This document shows, in pieces, positions 1 to 11,882 of a stretch of DNA of 64,000 nucleotides. Made by a program: the position numbers and the translations under genes. The stretch is from Macrobrachium rosenbergii (Eukaryota > Arthropoda > Malacostraca > Decapoda > Palaemonidae), in the NCBI RefSeq assembly GCF_040412425.1, contig NC_089762.1, forward strand, positions 23,568,391 to 23,632,390, read 5' to 3'. Under the pieces are notes generated by a model that was not told the DNA's origin, ran no database searches, and saw nothing but the letters and a program-made list of their open reading frames with translations. Positions within the stretch are counted from its first letter, which is position 1; every line of letters begins with the position of its first letter.

Positions 1-948
1 CCAATAAGAGCAACACACCCATGACCTTCATCGCCAACAACGAAACAAATATCAACAAGAGAAAACATTATTATATTCCTTTTATCCCAACATTTACCAG
101 AATAATAGATTACTATTTGCATGGTGCGGGGGGGAGGGGGCGGTGTGAGCTAGGGGGATCATTGTGTAAAGAAGTAGCCGCATATAAGGAAGTGGTAGCG
201 ATTGATTAGGGAACTGAATTTGAAAGGCCGCCATCAAGTCTAGCGAAGAATACTTTCACTTAAAACTATGACTCTAGCATGAAAAAATACATATATGACT
301 TAACAGGTTAGCAAAGATGCCTTTGAGAAATACCAGGGGAGATTTGACATTATTTTTTGTGGATGGTAAAAAATAGAGGGAGTGACAATAAAGTACTGCG
401 GAAAAAGAGTGGTCGGATCAGCTTGCTCTTTTGATGAATTCTAACAAGATTTGTTTTGCTGATCGTTAATAATTCATTCGCTAATTCTGTTGTTTATGAC
501 GGTTGTTTAGAAATTCATCTATAGGTTTTTACTTAACCCTAAGTATCAGAAGAGATATTCACTTTCATAAATATGTTTTCTGCCTACCAGTTTAAACTCA
601 TTGCATTTGAAGAGGTGTTTTTTCAGAGAAAAATTAACGGTAGTACAAATGAAACCAGCACGTGTGATATTTTCCAAGTCATCATCCTTTCCCTCGGCCG
701 CTGCGACTTCAACTTCCCTTAATGAGCTCGAGTCGATGATGCACAAAAATCCTACAGCTGTTTCATCGATGACTCTGTGTATGCACCTTGAGCGAAGGGA
801 TCGTCATTCTATTTTTATGCTCTTGATCTAGACAATGCTGTTTAATGCCTGCTCTCGTCTTGTCTCTTTCCGTGTTGTTCTGTCAAACAATGCTGCCTTG
901 ACTTCCAAGTTCTCTCACACGTTTCAGCATCCTACAGCATCCTACCCC
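1..948. other. Unassigned AT-rich sequence
   Basis: Nothing recognisable as a gene or element. Open frames are short and overlap on both strands without protein-family motifs. A short G-rich run lies near 127-142. Confidence 0.6.
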
Positions 949-1067
<119 letters not shown>

Positions 1068-2123
1068 ATCATATATGTATACTGCCACGCAATAGTGAAT
1101 CGTGAAAATCAACGCATCGGAAATCTTCATGTAAAAGACCTAACTTCCTACGTAATGTAGGCGGTTTACTTTGCATTTTCTTCATAATTTTGAGTCTAAG
1201 TAGTATAATACAAATACAACAATCCCTTTTCTAAAATTTCAAGTTATACGCATTCTGATGAAAACGAGAGAGAGGAAAAACAAGCAAATCCATTACCTTC
1301 ACTCTTCAAGTGAGCTAGTTCAGGTTCCCTCTTTTACCAAGTTCACGCGCAGTCATTTTTTATCTTTAGTGAGGAAATCGTCAGACAGCAGAGTCAACAA
1401 AGTGTTAAATGCATATCACTCCATCAATGCACTTTCTGGAACATTTTACGTCTCCAAGACCGGCAATTACCAGAGATTTCCAAACGTGAGATTTTGAGAT
1501 TAACGGTCATGTTCGTTACTTCTGGCAACTGTGCGGCATCAAAGGGGCTTGGTTTTCGCTTTACCTTTCCTTAACCTGCTACCCACCGTACTGTACTGAC
1601 AGCTAGGGATGAGGCAGTGTCTGTTCTCTTATTCGTGAGAGTATAATATCAAACGCTTTTAACATTTTACGAAGACACTAGAATGATTCCAGATGAGGGA
1701 CACTGACTCAGTGAAAATTAATATTAACGACAATCGTCGTCAAGGAAATTTTTATGATAATCTTAATTAAAAGGGAAAAGTGAGTTCAAAATGCAAAGAG
1801 AAACTGTAGTTTATCATCGTTTTCATTTGCTAACTGACTGAAAGGTAGATTACATGAAGCGAAAGGTTCCGCTGTTAAAAATAAAGAACAGAAACCAGAA
1901 TTTTACATTCTTCCATCCGCGTAGTTTTCCTAGTGTGTTACCAACTAGGTAATATTGGGAGACACTGTCAGGGTCACAGAATCCTCTGACATAACGCTCA
2001 AGATTTTATAGTTATTTACTTCAGACTGGTTTTGAGTAAAGAATAATCAGAGTAAATGCCATGAATGACGTCTTGGTTGTCTATTATAACTAAAAAATAG
2101 TTACTGGCAGAATTCTTGGTTGG

Positions 2124-2126
<3 letters not shown>
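1068..2126. other. Unassigned sequence
   Basis: No motif, repeat or convincing exon seen. A 79-residue plus-strand open frame starting at 1258 resembles nothing I recognise and has no supporting signals. Confidence 0.5.

Positions 2127-2179
<53 letters not shown>
2127..2179. repeat. (GA)n microsatellite
   Basis: Pure AG/GA dinucleotide repeat of about 53 bases. The Arg-Glu and Ser-Leu repeat frames across it are artefacts. Confidence 0.97.
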
Positions 2180-2182
<3 letters not shown>

Positions 2183-2508
2183 TAGGTATCTTAGCCTCCA
2201 AAATCAAACTAGGAAAGATCGTTGAAACTTGTGTATATGAAATGGCAAATTCGTCGTGTATTAGAACGGGCAATTTTCCACATCGAGAAAACTTCCAAAC
2301 TTTTTTTGGCGGCGGTTATGCGATTTCCTCTGGGCTACTTCCTTTCAGCTGCTGCTCCCAGAGAAGTTAGGACAATTACGAGTCGATCGCGTTAGTAAAA
2401 AGAAAACACATATGCGTATGTATACAAACTATATCTGTTAAACATGAATTTTCTCGAACGTAAATACACTATAATTTACAGCGTATGCAAGTAATCTAGC
2501 ATATATAT

Positions 2509-2650
<142 letters not shown>

Positions 2651-2823
2651 TGTATTTGTGTGAATTTTTACAAACTTGCAGAGGTGCACGCAAGATGGGT
2701 TCGCGTTTGAAAACATAATCATGACAACTTATAGAAAAGAGCTAAGAAAAGGGAAGTAAACCAAGCGTACCGGCTGATAAACCAACGTATCTAAACGACA
2801 ATCTACTAAATAAAGTGACTCAC

Positions 2824-3240
2824 TTTTGATGATGATTCCTTAACACACGCTAAGTACGCCGAGTCCCACACATTCACAAACACCTGGCGCGCTTCACCTG
2901 CTCTTCGCGCCTCTACACAGCCGCATTCGCAAGCTGACTGACTGAGTGAGGAAGATCGAGAAAACACACAACAGGGCGCTACGCTGCCCTTATCCTCCTC
3001 CCCCTACTTTTCCACTACCCCTTCATCCCTTCCCCACCCAGCGAACAACCGCCCTTGGGTCTCCACACGCGGCGTTATAAAAAATAATGCCGGGTCCCTT
3101 CCAACCGCCGCTTGGGCGTCGCTGGCGGTTGTGGAAAGGGGTTGCAAAGTCGCCGTACTGGTATGCGTGTGCCATAAGCCAGTACCTGTTGCTCCAGCTG
3201 AATCTCCCAGCGAGAAATCTGGTCTCAGTGTGCGCGCGTG
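2824..3240 (-). promoter_or_regulatory. Candidate minus-strand promoter and first exon
   Basis: This is a locally GC- and CpG-richer patch in AT-rich surroundings. Read on the minus strand it contains a CTCAGTCAGTC stretch (about 2935-2945) that fits the arthropod initiator TCAGT. About 115 bases downstream is a splice-donor-like AAAA|GTGAGT, with the exon ending at 2824. A TATAAC lies at 3075-3080, too far from the initiator to be its TATA box. I infer a possible 5' untranslated exon of a gene running leftwards out of the window; the exon has no clear coding frame. The same features could arise by chance in a GC-rich patch. Confidence 0.3.
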
Positions 3241-3464
3241 TTTGTGCACGTGAATATCACGGAGGATTGGTACTCATTCTTTCAAACATGTAGCACGCTA
3301 GATAACACATACACGAGTTGATATTGGATGCGAATAATAAAAGAAAAAAACAGCTAATGCTCTTTGTACAGTGTACGCGGAGTAAGCAAAATTGAACCGG
3401 TGAAATTTGCGAAGATACGTTTAACTTGTATGAAGATTAATGTAGGTTGATTTGACTTGGATTG

Positions 3465-3790
3465 ATTTATGGAATTTAGGCTGTTAGGCCAAGCACTGGG
3501 GCACGTTCGGCAGCTCAGTGTTTAAGACAGTAAAAAGAGGGAATTAGAGTGGTTGGACATCAAGTTAAAGAGATCCGGAAAACAAATTATATAAAGTACA
3601 ACGGTCTAAGGTGGGTCTGAGAGAAAACCCCAGTTTCATTGAGAAGTAATAGTTAGAGAAGTCGGACAGCAAGTCTGAAGAAAGGAAAAGGGCAAGGAGA
3701 TAAGTAAAAGGCTAAAGAGTGGATGCAGCAAGGGGCCGAAGGGACGCTGGGAACACGGAGGTGCACTGACGACACCACCCACCTGCGGGG
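3465..3790 (+). mobile_element. SINE-like dispersed repeat, copy 1 (plus orientation)
   Basis: This is a diverged member of a family also present, in reverse orientation, at 29598-29910, 41107-41417 and 42244-42535. Shared landmarks are the GGAATTTAGG...GGCCAAGCACTGGG start, the GCAAGGGGCCGAAGGGACGCTG block (about 3728-3750) and the GGTGCACTGACG...GGGG end. No ORF is conserved between copies. A short non-coding retroposon is inferred from length (~310 bp), copy number and the target duplications of copies 2 and 3. No target duplication is evident here. Confidence 0.75.
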
Positions 3791-4067
3791 AATTATTGTA
3801 GAGAGCTTTGAGATCCTCTGGGCATATAAAAAAGATGGAGGATGACTGATTGGTGTAAAGTGCATACAATACGGCAGTGTTCAGAGGAAGGAGGAAAGGA
3901 AGACCTACGAGTAAAGAGCTCTAGATAGTAACTGTGACAGATGTATTGAAAAGGAAGAGGCAGTTATCCAGGAAATATGCAGATGTGTGAAAGATAAAGG
4001 TAGTTGCTCATTGTGTGTTGCAGGGTTCGGCACACCGTTGATGAGCTTCTGTGTAGATGTATAAAGC

Positions 4068-4350
4068 ATCCAATAGAGGGGCGTCATTTCAGATTTTTGA
4101 TGGGGCGGGGGCAAAGGCGGTTTGGCGAGCGAAGCGATCCTAAAACATAAAATAGATAGATAGATAGAAAGATATAACTTAATGTGATGACACATTTGAA
4201 TTTCGGTAGGAATAATGGAAAACCAGCTACTGTTACTTCTTAGGGCTTGGTGGGGTGAGGGGGGCAAGTTGAGGCTTGGGGGGGCAACTTGAGTCTGGGG
4301 GGCGGCAGTTGCCCCTCCCAGCCCCCCTAAATGACGCCCCTGATCCAATA
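4068..4350. mobile_element. Non-autonomous hAT-like element with perfect 8-bp TSD
   Basis: The element occupies 4076-4342. Its ends are inverted: GAGGGGCGTCATTT at the left and AAATGACGCCCCTG at the right, matching the CAGGGGCG-type ends of hAT transposons (the first base is changed at the left). It is flanked by a perfect direct duplication ATCCAATA (4068-4075 and 4343-4350); 8 bp is the hAT target-duplication length. The interior is G-rich on the plus strand and has no transposase, so it must have been moved by an autonomous hAT. A short GATA repeat lies near 4152-4170. Confidence 0.9.
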
Positions 4351-4489
4351 CTGTGTTCATCCACGACTCGGTAGTTAAAGTAGCTTCTGTGACAGTGACT
4401 GCTGTGGGTTTTTTTTAGATACCTCTTTTAAGGGAGATTGCTTAAAATTATATACATACATAACATGCATACACACTCACGCACGCACG

Positions 4490-4492
<3 letters not shown>

Positions 4493-4531
<39 letters not shown>

Positions 4532-4535
4532 TGTG

Positions 4536-4628
<93 letters not shown>

Positions 4629-4637
4629 AGAGAGAGA
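4493..4637. repeat. Compound microsatellite (CT)n-(CA)n-(TA)n-(GA)n
   Basis: Consecutive tracts of CT, CA, TA and a short GA. Open frames across it are artefacts. Confidence 0.97.
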
Positions 4638-4639
4638 TG

Positions 4640-5115
4640 AAAATTCAGAAATGACATTGAGATATAGTTGCAAAATTAAGGGGTACGAAAATGGTCTGAT
4701 GTTTACAGATGGTATAGTTTTTGCTAGTGTTAGAGATGAAAAGCTGCAGAAACTAGTGACAGAATCTGCAAGTGTTAGCAAGAGATGGGCGTTTGAAGTT
4801 GATATGAGCAAGAGCAAAATGGAAACCCGAAAATTAACGTGGGTGACAAAAAATTTAAGTGATCAAAAATATGGTGGGATAACAGTAGTGGTAGATCACA
4901 GAATTGGTGAAGAAAGGAAGGTCGCGGAATGTTAGCCAAAGTTGGACTGTATGGAGGGCTTGTTGAGTTATTTCTCCTTAATGCAAGTGAAATGAGGATG
5001 ATGAATGTGAATGATAAAAACGGTTGAAGTCGCTAGGATGATGGCTCAGGGAGTTCTGAGATGGTTACGTCATGCGGGAAGAATCGGGATGATAATTTGG
5101 TGAAAAAAAAAAAAA
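4640..5115 (+). pseudogene. Decayed LINE (RTE/BovB-like) reverse transcriptase C-terminal fragment
   Basis: The frame beginning at 4651 contains a degraded FADD-type active-site segment (LMFTDG in place of LLFADD). It is followed by EKLQKLVTES-like and 'DMSKSKMETRK' segments, which correspond to the 'VNVGKSKVM' region after the catalytic aspartates in RTE-like LINE polymerases. After a stop at 4935 similarity resumes with a GLVE...NASEMRMMNVNDK segment and then VLRWLRHAGR, equivalent to the 'VLRWFGHVERM' motif near the polymerase C-terminus. The fragment ends at a short A-run (about 5102-5114), possibly the remains of a 3' tail. Stops and missing aspartates mean it is dead. The subfamily name is a judgement from memory of motif wording. 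Confidence 0.7.
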
Positions 5116-5495
5116 CTATAGTTCGGAATGCTTGGCCAAAACGTGAGAGGAAAACACATATATTCAAGTTGCACTAATTTCGTATTTGGCACTGTTGCAT
5201 AGCTTTGACAGTGAGGGATTTTGGCTGCCGCAATGTCCATATTTTTTCCCTTGTAGATACCGTGAGATACTACTCATTCTTGACAGTATCATCTTCAGAG
5301 TGTACAGTTCAAAATAATTGTAGTCATTACATTTCTTTTATTTTCTGAGATCAAAGAACATTGACATGTCTCTAATTCTTCATCAGCTTCGTTTACTGTT
5401 TCCATTGACATTTCCCTTATATAACGCTCAGTTATTTTAGACAATATGCAAATGCCTTACTGGAATGTTTTGCTGAACGTAAAATGAGAAAACAA
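5116..5495. other. Unassigned spacer between LINE relics
   Basis: No coding similarity or repeat noticed between the two LINE fragments. Confidence 0.45.
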
Positions 5496-5790
5496 AACCT
5501 GATGGCTAGGAGCTGGAAGTCCTGCCAAAGATGGCAAAGAAAGGAGACCTGTCTGAATTTGGCAATTATAAAAGTACTGTCCTGACATCGGACGCAATGA
5601 ACTTATTCAGTATGCTCATTCTTATAAGCCCTAGAAAAAAATTGGTTTTAGAAAATGTTGGACTTCCATAAATCGATTATTTTGTGGTGAGACATACTGC
5701 GCAAGAGATATGCAACACAGGTTCTCTGCATGTGGAATTTAGTGAAACAATGAAAAAGACAGATCAAGCAATTAGCAAGGTGTAAGATTT
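5496..5790 (+). pseudogene. Decayed LINE reverse transcriptase, central fragment
   Basis: Conceptual translation gives PKMAKKGDLSEFGNYKS, matching the conserved 'PKKGDLSDCNNWRGI' entry to the LINE reverse transcriptase palm. About 20 codons later a segment reading KKIGFRK matches 'EQAGFRKGRS...DQI'. The order and spacing fit an RTE-like LINE polymerase. Stops and frame changes interrupt it, so it cannot encode an enzyme. It belongs upstream of polymerase regions like those at 4640-5115 and 5870-6265, but the order in the window shows it is a separate insertion from the first fragment. Confidence 0.65.
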
Positions 5791-5869
5791 AGAAATAAAA
5801 TAGAGTGAAATTGCATACTCAATCAAAATTATGCACTCGTCTAGCACGAATCGTATTGCTATACAGGTA

Positions 5870-6265
5870 TGGATCGTGGTATGACAAAGAAACTGTCTGA
5901 CAGATTTTGTCGATTTGACAATAAGTCTTTAAGAAGAATATTATGATTCAGATGACAGGATAGAGGTAGAAATACTACCATAATGGGAATTACAGAAATT
6001 CCATATGTAGATATAATGGGAAAGTGAAGATACAGATAGTTTGGACGTGCCCTTCGTACCACTTCACGGAGAATGGTATGTGATTATGTAAGCTGGCTCC
6101 TTTGGGTATCAAGAGAGTTGGAAGACCCAGACCTACTTAGATGAGAACGCTGAAACGGGAGGCTGGAGATGAGTGGAAGTAAACGTTTGGGAAAGAAATG
6201 TGTGGAAGAATTTCACAATGATTATGACAGCGAATGTCCTAGGTGATGATGATAAGAGAACATCA
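5870..6265 (+). pseudogene. Decayed LINE polymerase C-terminal fragment
   Basis: Translation shows SLRRIL, then a YRXFGR segment equivalent to the 'RWRYLGHVLRM' motif. A GRPR-T-W-R-T-KRE segment follows (about 6120-6165) and corresponds to 'GRPKTTWRRTVEKE' of LINE C-termini. It ends with a short acidic GDDD stretch near 6245. Spacing from the 5496-5790 piece (same strand) suggests both come from one internally deleted LINE copy. Multiple stops; non-functional. Confidence 0.65.
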
Positions 6266-8165
6266 TACGGTTTATATACGATAAGACTCTGTGGCTTAAG
6301 GGTTTAATGAATGATGAAAATGATGTCAAGAATGTTGCCATCGACAATGAAAGATACGAAACACTACGATCTGAACATGTCATTAAACGATCAACGCAGA
6401 TTAGGGAGATCGTCAGTTCCAAATAAAAGCTACGATGTCTACAAAAGATACGGTGCAATACAATCCTACAAAAGCCATAAAGTCGGCAATATTCGCTTTA
6501 TGTGACTAGACTAGTTCTGTACCTCATTACCAAGGATAACAGTCATTGTTAATTCTCGAAGATTATATCCTGTCAAATGCCTGTCATTTCTGAACCCTCA
6601 TACAACAGCACTAAAATCCTTTAAGACTCTCACGATACTACGTAATTACAATGGACCATGAATCTTGGCTTGATTTAGCGGGGTTGATTCTTATTTTGAA
6701 ACCCCGAGACAAAGCTGTTTTAACTTGCAGTTGACAATCGTTTATTTCTAATAAGCGCAACTTTCTTATATTGCCTGAATTGATTTAGGATGATCATATT
6801 TTGAATTACGTTTAAATCTTTAATTTTAACGTTTTTGTATAGTTTTAATAGAAAATATTTTCTTTTGTATCGATATTGATTAACTTTAGTTTTCCAAAGT
6901 AATTTTCATGAAAATCTGACATATATTTGTTGTTATTTAGGTAACCATATTAAACTGAAATATAAATGTAACTTCATCGCAGAGGTGACGTCTTGCAGTA
7001 AATAAGGTTTATATAAAGTGAAAACTGAAACAGTTGTAGTATGGTTTTCAGTAAAATTGAGCAGAAGATGTATAGTCTTTGGGTGTGTACTGATGAACAT
7101 TTGAACATAGGTTAAGTATGAACATTGTAAAAGTTCGATGTAACTATTTTTGGCAGAATGCTAAAAAAAAAAAAAAAACTCGAAAGATACTCGTGACTAC
7201 TTGCCGATTAACAGAAGTATGAAATTATTACACAATACAACGGAGATTATGGTTCATAAATGGTAGTTTCAGGATTATTTAGGCACACAGTGAAACGTGG
7301 ACATTTTTTTTAGGCCATATCATGTAAAACTGCCATGAATGTTGTAACTTGTATCAAGAGATTTTACAACGTAATCTGCTCAAGAAATTTTTAGTATAAA
7401 TATGAAAGTTACTCATCAAATCCCAGTTTTACTGTTTTCTACGAAAAATTATAATTCATAGAAAATAATTATTGAAGGCGATACTCTAGTATTTCACAAT
7501 ACATAATGGCATAGGAAAAAAAGTAGTTGTTTTTTAGGATTAATAACCCACTCTGTGGATTAAATATATAATGCTGCTGGAGAAGGAAGTTGTGAATATA
7601 CCAAGTGTGCTTTTACCATTAATCATGATATCAGTGGCTGTGATGTCAATCCCTACGCTGAACCTGCTTCAAATATATGAGACAGAGTATACAAGGGAAC
7701 ATCAAACCTAATCAATTACACACGATATGACACTTAGCGCCTCATAATTGGTTACTTGACATTAATCAGTGATGTCACGATCATTCGTTTCCATTTTCTG
7801 TTCATCATATGCGACCTATTTTGGTAAAATAATTTTAGTAGGAATATAAAATCTTAGTTTGTTAATCGTATTCAGTCCTTGATTTAAAATGTACCGAACG
7901 CCTATTATAATGATTTTATATTAGTAATTCGAATCAATGAAATTACTGCTCATGATTTGAATTGGATACCAATCATTAAATATTACTGTATTGTAAAATT
8001 CGATGATTTTGTAAAACCCAAAAGAATGAAGTATATGCATTTATTCTGCAATCGCAATGTAAAGATTTTTTTTTATTGGGGTCTGACAGTTTTATGACTG
8101 CATTTTACGACTTCTGTCAGCAGTCTGGGTGTGTCGAATCTCTTTTGTTTGTTTTGGAACCCCTT
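6266..8165. other. Unassigned AT-rich sequence
   Basis: No domain, exon or repeat structure recognised. An A-run of about 16 lies near 7165-7180. Confidence 0.5.
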
Positions 8166-8513
8166 TTATGGGCCTTCGTTTGCTCTGTAAGGCAGCACCT
8201 TTTTGTTTGCTAGTTGCTGTTTAGATCGAATTTTCTTAAATTTCTGATTCCTGTCGTCGTAGTTGTCTTTGTATCTACATTTCTTTAGTATATTCTTAGA
8301 TGTATAATTTGCAAGTTTCCAGTAAATTGTTAAATAATCTGTATGCTCAAACGCCCTTCTTGCAATGTCTGTATTACATCGTCGTATATTCATCTTTGCC
8401 AAACCGCTCGTAATGTGATGAATGCTTCGGGGAGATCTTTTCGGTATTTTGATTTCATATTCTTTATCGTTATGTTTGAATTTAGGCGCATCTCTTGAAA
8501 AACAATTTTCCAC
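8166..8513 (-). other. Unrecognised 115-codon open reading frame
   Basis: This is the longest open frame in the stretch that is not simple repeat. It is rich in Lys, Arg, Asn and Tyr (predicted basic), with no signal peptide, membrane segment or motif I recognise. There is no obvious promoter, splice signal or neighbouring element to support expression. It starts at an ATG at 8513 and ends at a normal stop. In 1.9 kb of AT-rich DNA a frame of this size can occur by chance, so I do not call it a gene; it could also be a very decayed transposon ORF. Confidence 0.2.
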
Positions 8514-8993
8514 TGAATTACTAGTTATTCAAAAAATATGAACTCCGATAGACAAATCAGCTGGGCTAACCATGTGAACCAAATGAGTGCCGAAAAGACG
8601 GCCTTCAAAAGTAAAGGACTGACCTACCTGTTTTCCCTGTGTTGTATTTATTAGCAGCATAATTCTAGTGATGCTTGTCCCCTTGTTCCTCCCAAGCGCT
8701 TTGGTTTCTTGCTTACAGTTGCCTAATCAAAAGATTCTGAGTAGTCTGAAAAGTCTGCAGAATTGTTTCTAATTCGTATTTTATATGTCCACGAAACTTA
8801 CTTCGTGTGAATCAAATTGTGATATATAAAAGGCTGCTAAAATCTCAACCTGTTTTGTTCTCTGTTATTAAAGCATATTTTTGAAAATGGGAATCGGTCG
8901 CTCGCTTTGATTTAGCATTCATCCTTTTGATAATTTGGGCTTAGGAATGGATGCCTTTTCGTTAAAGTACGCCCATGAAAGGACAGGTCTACT
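8514..8993. other. Unassigned sequence
   Basis: Nothing recognised. Confidence 0.45.
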
Positions 8994-11175
8994 CAGGGCC
9001 GGATTTAGAAATTGGGGGCCGGGGGCACTTATGTTTAGGGAGGACCCCTCCCATAAAGAAATTGAATCATCTATAAAGATGAAAGTTTAATTATAAACGA
9101 GGAAATGGGTAATGTAAGGTTTTGAATAAAGTTTTTTTCAATTCTTACAATTTCATAGACTAAGAATAACTTTGGCCACATTATTCAGTTTATATTACAT
9201 GGCAAATTACTATAAGGATTTGTGATCAAGAAAAGGTATGGATTATTATGGTGCATATATTTCTTCAATTTGTTCAAATTACTGTTAATTTTTTTTACAG
9301 TGCCTACAAAAATTCCCTCCTACACCTTACCTCAGTAAATTCTTTGACTAAATCATCAAAATGTATCTTTTTTATAACACTATTCTCTACATCTAACAAA
9401 CATAAAGCACTTAACCTTTCATCAGTCATTGAGGCACTAAGATGATTTTTTATTAGTGGCAATTTGCTAAATGACCTTTTTCCTGAACAATTAGTAACCA
9501 TCATGCTAAGATATATTCTAAAGGCTACATTAACATCTGGAAAGGTATCAGCAAGCTCTTTATCATGTAACAAAATTGCCTATTGGGATGGAGTGACACA
9601 TGATCTGAGCTTGGCAAAAGCTGCAAATTGGATAATTTCCTCAACAAACACACTACTGTCACTGGAGTCTTTAGGAAAAGCACTGACAAATTTCTCAATC
9701 TGTTTTTATCTCAGCATCAGGTAAAGTACATAAATTGACTACTACTTTGAATCTGTCATACACCAATTGGTATGCTACCCTCCATTGTTGTAAGGCAACA
9801 GACAATTGATCTAAAATGACATTGAAAGTTTTACATCTGAATTTTTCTCTGGGGGAAAAATCTACTTCCTCTGGAGCTGAAGTTGTGTTTGTATCATATC
9901 GCTTATTTCTCTTTCTTGGCCTTTCTTTATTTGATTTGTTTTCTGTGTTGCCACATAAATTCTTGGCCTCTAGCTCCAACTCTTCATACCTTCCTCTAAG
10001 TGATTTTAGAAACTTTTCGAGAGAATCAATAAGATCAACCACTTTTTCAGGTCAACATCAATGCCTTGGAAAGCTTTGCTCGTTTTGTTGAACCGTACAA
10101 GTATTGTATTCCAATCTTAGCCATCAAAGCTGTCTCAAGACTGTTAATTTTGCTCCCCAGTACTCGAGCTTCATGTTTTACTTTAGGTGTATGCTCCGAG
10201 CCATTTTCAATATCTCTTGGAGCATTTAAAATAGAGTTGTATCCATCTACAAGGGCTTCAGTACCATCAGCTCTTGCTGACCAACGAGTGTCTGAAAGAG
10301 ACTTCAAAGTTCGTACTCGTTTCTTTCCAGCCGAAGACTTCATTAGATTTGCCCATCGTTGTGTAGATGCAGAAAAAAAGGTGCATAAGCTCTGTGTGAA
10401 GCCAAAATATCTAACTTCTCCTACTCAGCAAGAGGCTGCTGTCTGTCCTATAAGATTGAGTGAGTGAGCAGCACAAGGAATATAAACTGCTGCTGAGTTT
10501 ATATTTTTAAGTTTAGCCTGCATTCCTGCATTCCTGTATAGCGACCTAACATAACTTTGCACCACCACGGAGCAAATTCCAAATTGACAGCCACTTTAAA
10601 AAAATTAGTCATGATGGTCGATGGTTATGTAGGATTACCTAAAACCTAATTATAATAAAAAATACTATTAGGTTTTACTTTAATTTATTTTAGAGTAAAA
10701 TTTTAATTTCCATAAAATTTGCCTTGCATTACAAAATGTTTGGCGGTTTCTCCGCGCTTTGGTAACACTGCGTTAGGGTAACAGTCACTGTATGCCACGG
10801 TCTTGTATGCAAAATTTGGATATTAGTAATTTTGAACTACAGGCTACAGTTTCAAATCTGGATCACAATGAAAATGATAATCATGCAGATTATGCTTCAT
10901 CAAACACTGGCGTTTGTTTAAATGTCTGTTACTTTAACTTAACGCCATTAATGGCATCTTTTACATCATTAATCATTACAATTTCTAAAGAAAATAAAAA
11001 ATAACTAATAAAATATTTCTCAGTATGTTACGAGTGGTCCCCCTAGATAACAAAATACTTTTTTTCCCAATATCTTACTAATTTCCCAACTATCTATTTT
11101 TTTTTAATCGGGGGGCACCCCTCAGACAGGGGGCCCGGGGCAATTTCTATCTATGCCCCCCTGTAAATCCGTTTC
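8994..11175 (-). mobile_element. Decayed autonomous hAT DNA transposon
   Basis: The left end, CAGGGCCGGATTTAG (8994-9008), has the CAG-G-CCGGATTTA consensus common to animal hAT elements. At the right end, TAAATCCG with GGGGGCCCGGGG nearby (about 11128-11172) is its inverted counterpart, but the last bases and a clean 8-bp duplication are not visible. Left flank GGTCTACT does not match the right flank, so the right terminus is probably mutated. The body carries a minus-strand transposase relic (9304-10550). Confidence 0.8.
9304..10550 (-). pseudogene. hAT transposase relic (ZMYM1-like/DUF4371 type)
   Basis: Reading leftwards on the minus strand: a PCAAHSLNL motif (10454-10482) belongs to the RNase-H-like core of this hAT group. 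A LSDTRWSARAD motif (about 10260-10295) follows, then a long variable helical region (9695-10342). The C-terminal hAT dimerisation region comes last, with FPDVNVAFRIYL, RSFSKLPLIK and SMTDERLSALCL segments (9304-9573). Order and spacing match the C-terminal two-thirds of hAT transposases annotated as zinc-finger MYM-type or DUF4371 proteins. The reading frame changes between about 10343 and 9573, with stops in each frame. The N-terminal zinc-finger part and the first catalytic aspartate region are not recognisable, so this copy cannot make transposase. Confidence 0.85.
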
Positions 11176-11882
11176 GGTGTGAGATAATTAAGAAATAGTG
11201 AAAACAAGATGAGGTCATCTAAATATCTTGAGAACTACAGAGCCAGAAATGACAAAAATTGCGTGAAAGTTTCCCTATGTAATGTAGATTCATATTATTG
11301 AAACAGGAACCCTGTGCCATAATAGAGTTCATAAGTTTTACCCGTGAATGTGTAGGAGAATTCTTTAAAAATCTTTTCTAGGTCTACGGGACTATAATTT
11401 TTCAAATTAGATCATGCAGTCATCATCATTCCGTGCACATGTAAGTTTGCTGAAACTACGGTCCCAGAGGCCACAGTAGGAATTTAAATTTTACATATGA
11501 ATATATAGTAAACCCTTTATCATATACTTGTAAATGCATCGAGGTAGCTTAGGTAAGCACTTGTAACCCTTATTTTTAACATGTCCTCTTATTTTAGAAA
11601 CGACTGTACCTAAAATATTGACTTGGGGCATATTTTAAGTTTTGAAAGGTCACAGTTCTTACATTCTCATATGAATTTCATATGTCATCAATGTATTTCA
11701 TTTTCCTTAGACGCCAAAAGATAGGTTTGACCGTTTTTCATTCTAAGTGAATTTACGTGCATTATCTTTTCTATGAGGTATTGCATCTTTGTAGTGGTAG
11801 ATATATACTTCTGTTATATAAAATATTTCTAACCCATATGGCATAGGAAAAAGGAAACATTACTTATTGCCGCCACCCTAGT
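11176..11882. other. Unassigned sequence
   Basis: Nothing recognised between the hAT relic and the large palindrome. Confidence 0.45.

Noticed and set aside
10792..11004. 70-codon plus-strand frame within the hAT transposon as an extra gene
   Set aside because: No motif, opposite strand to the transposase, and inside a decayed element; likely chance.
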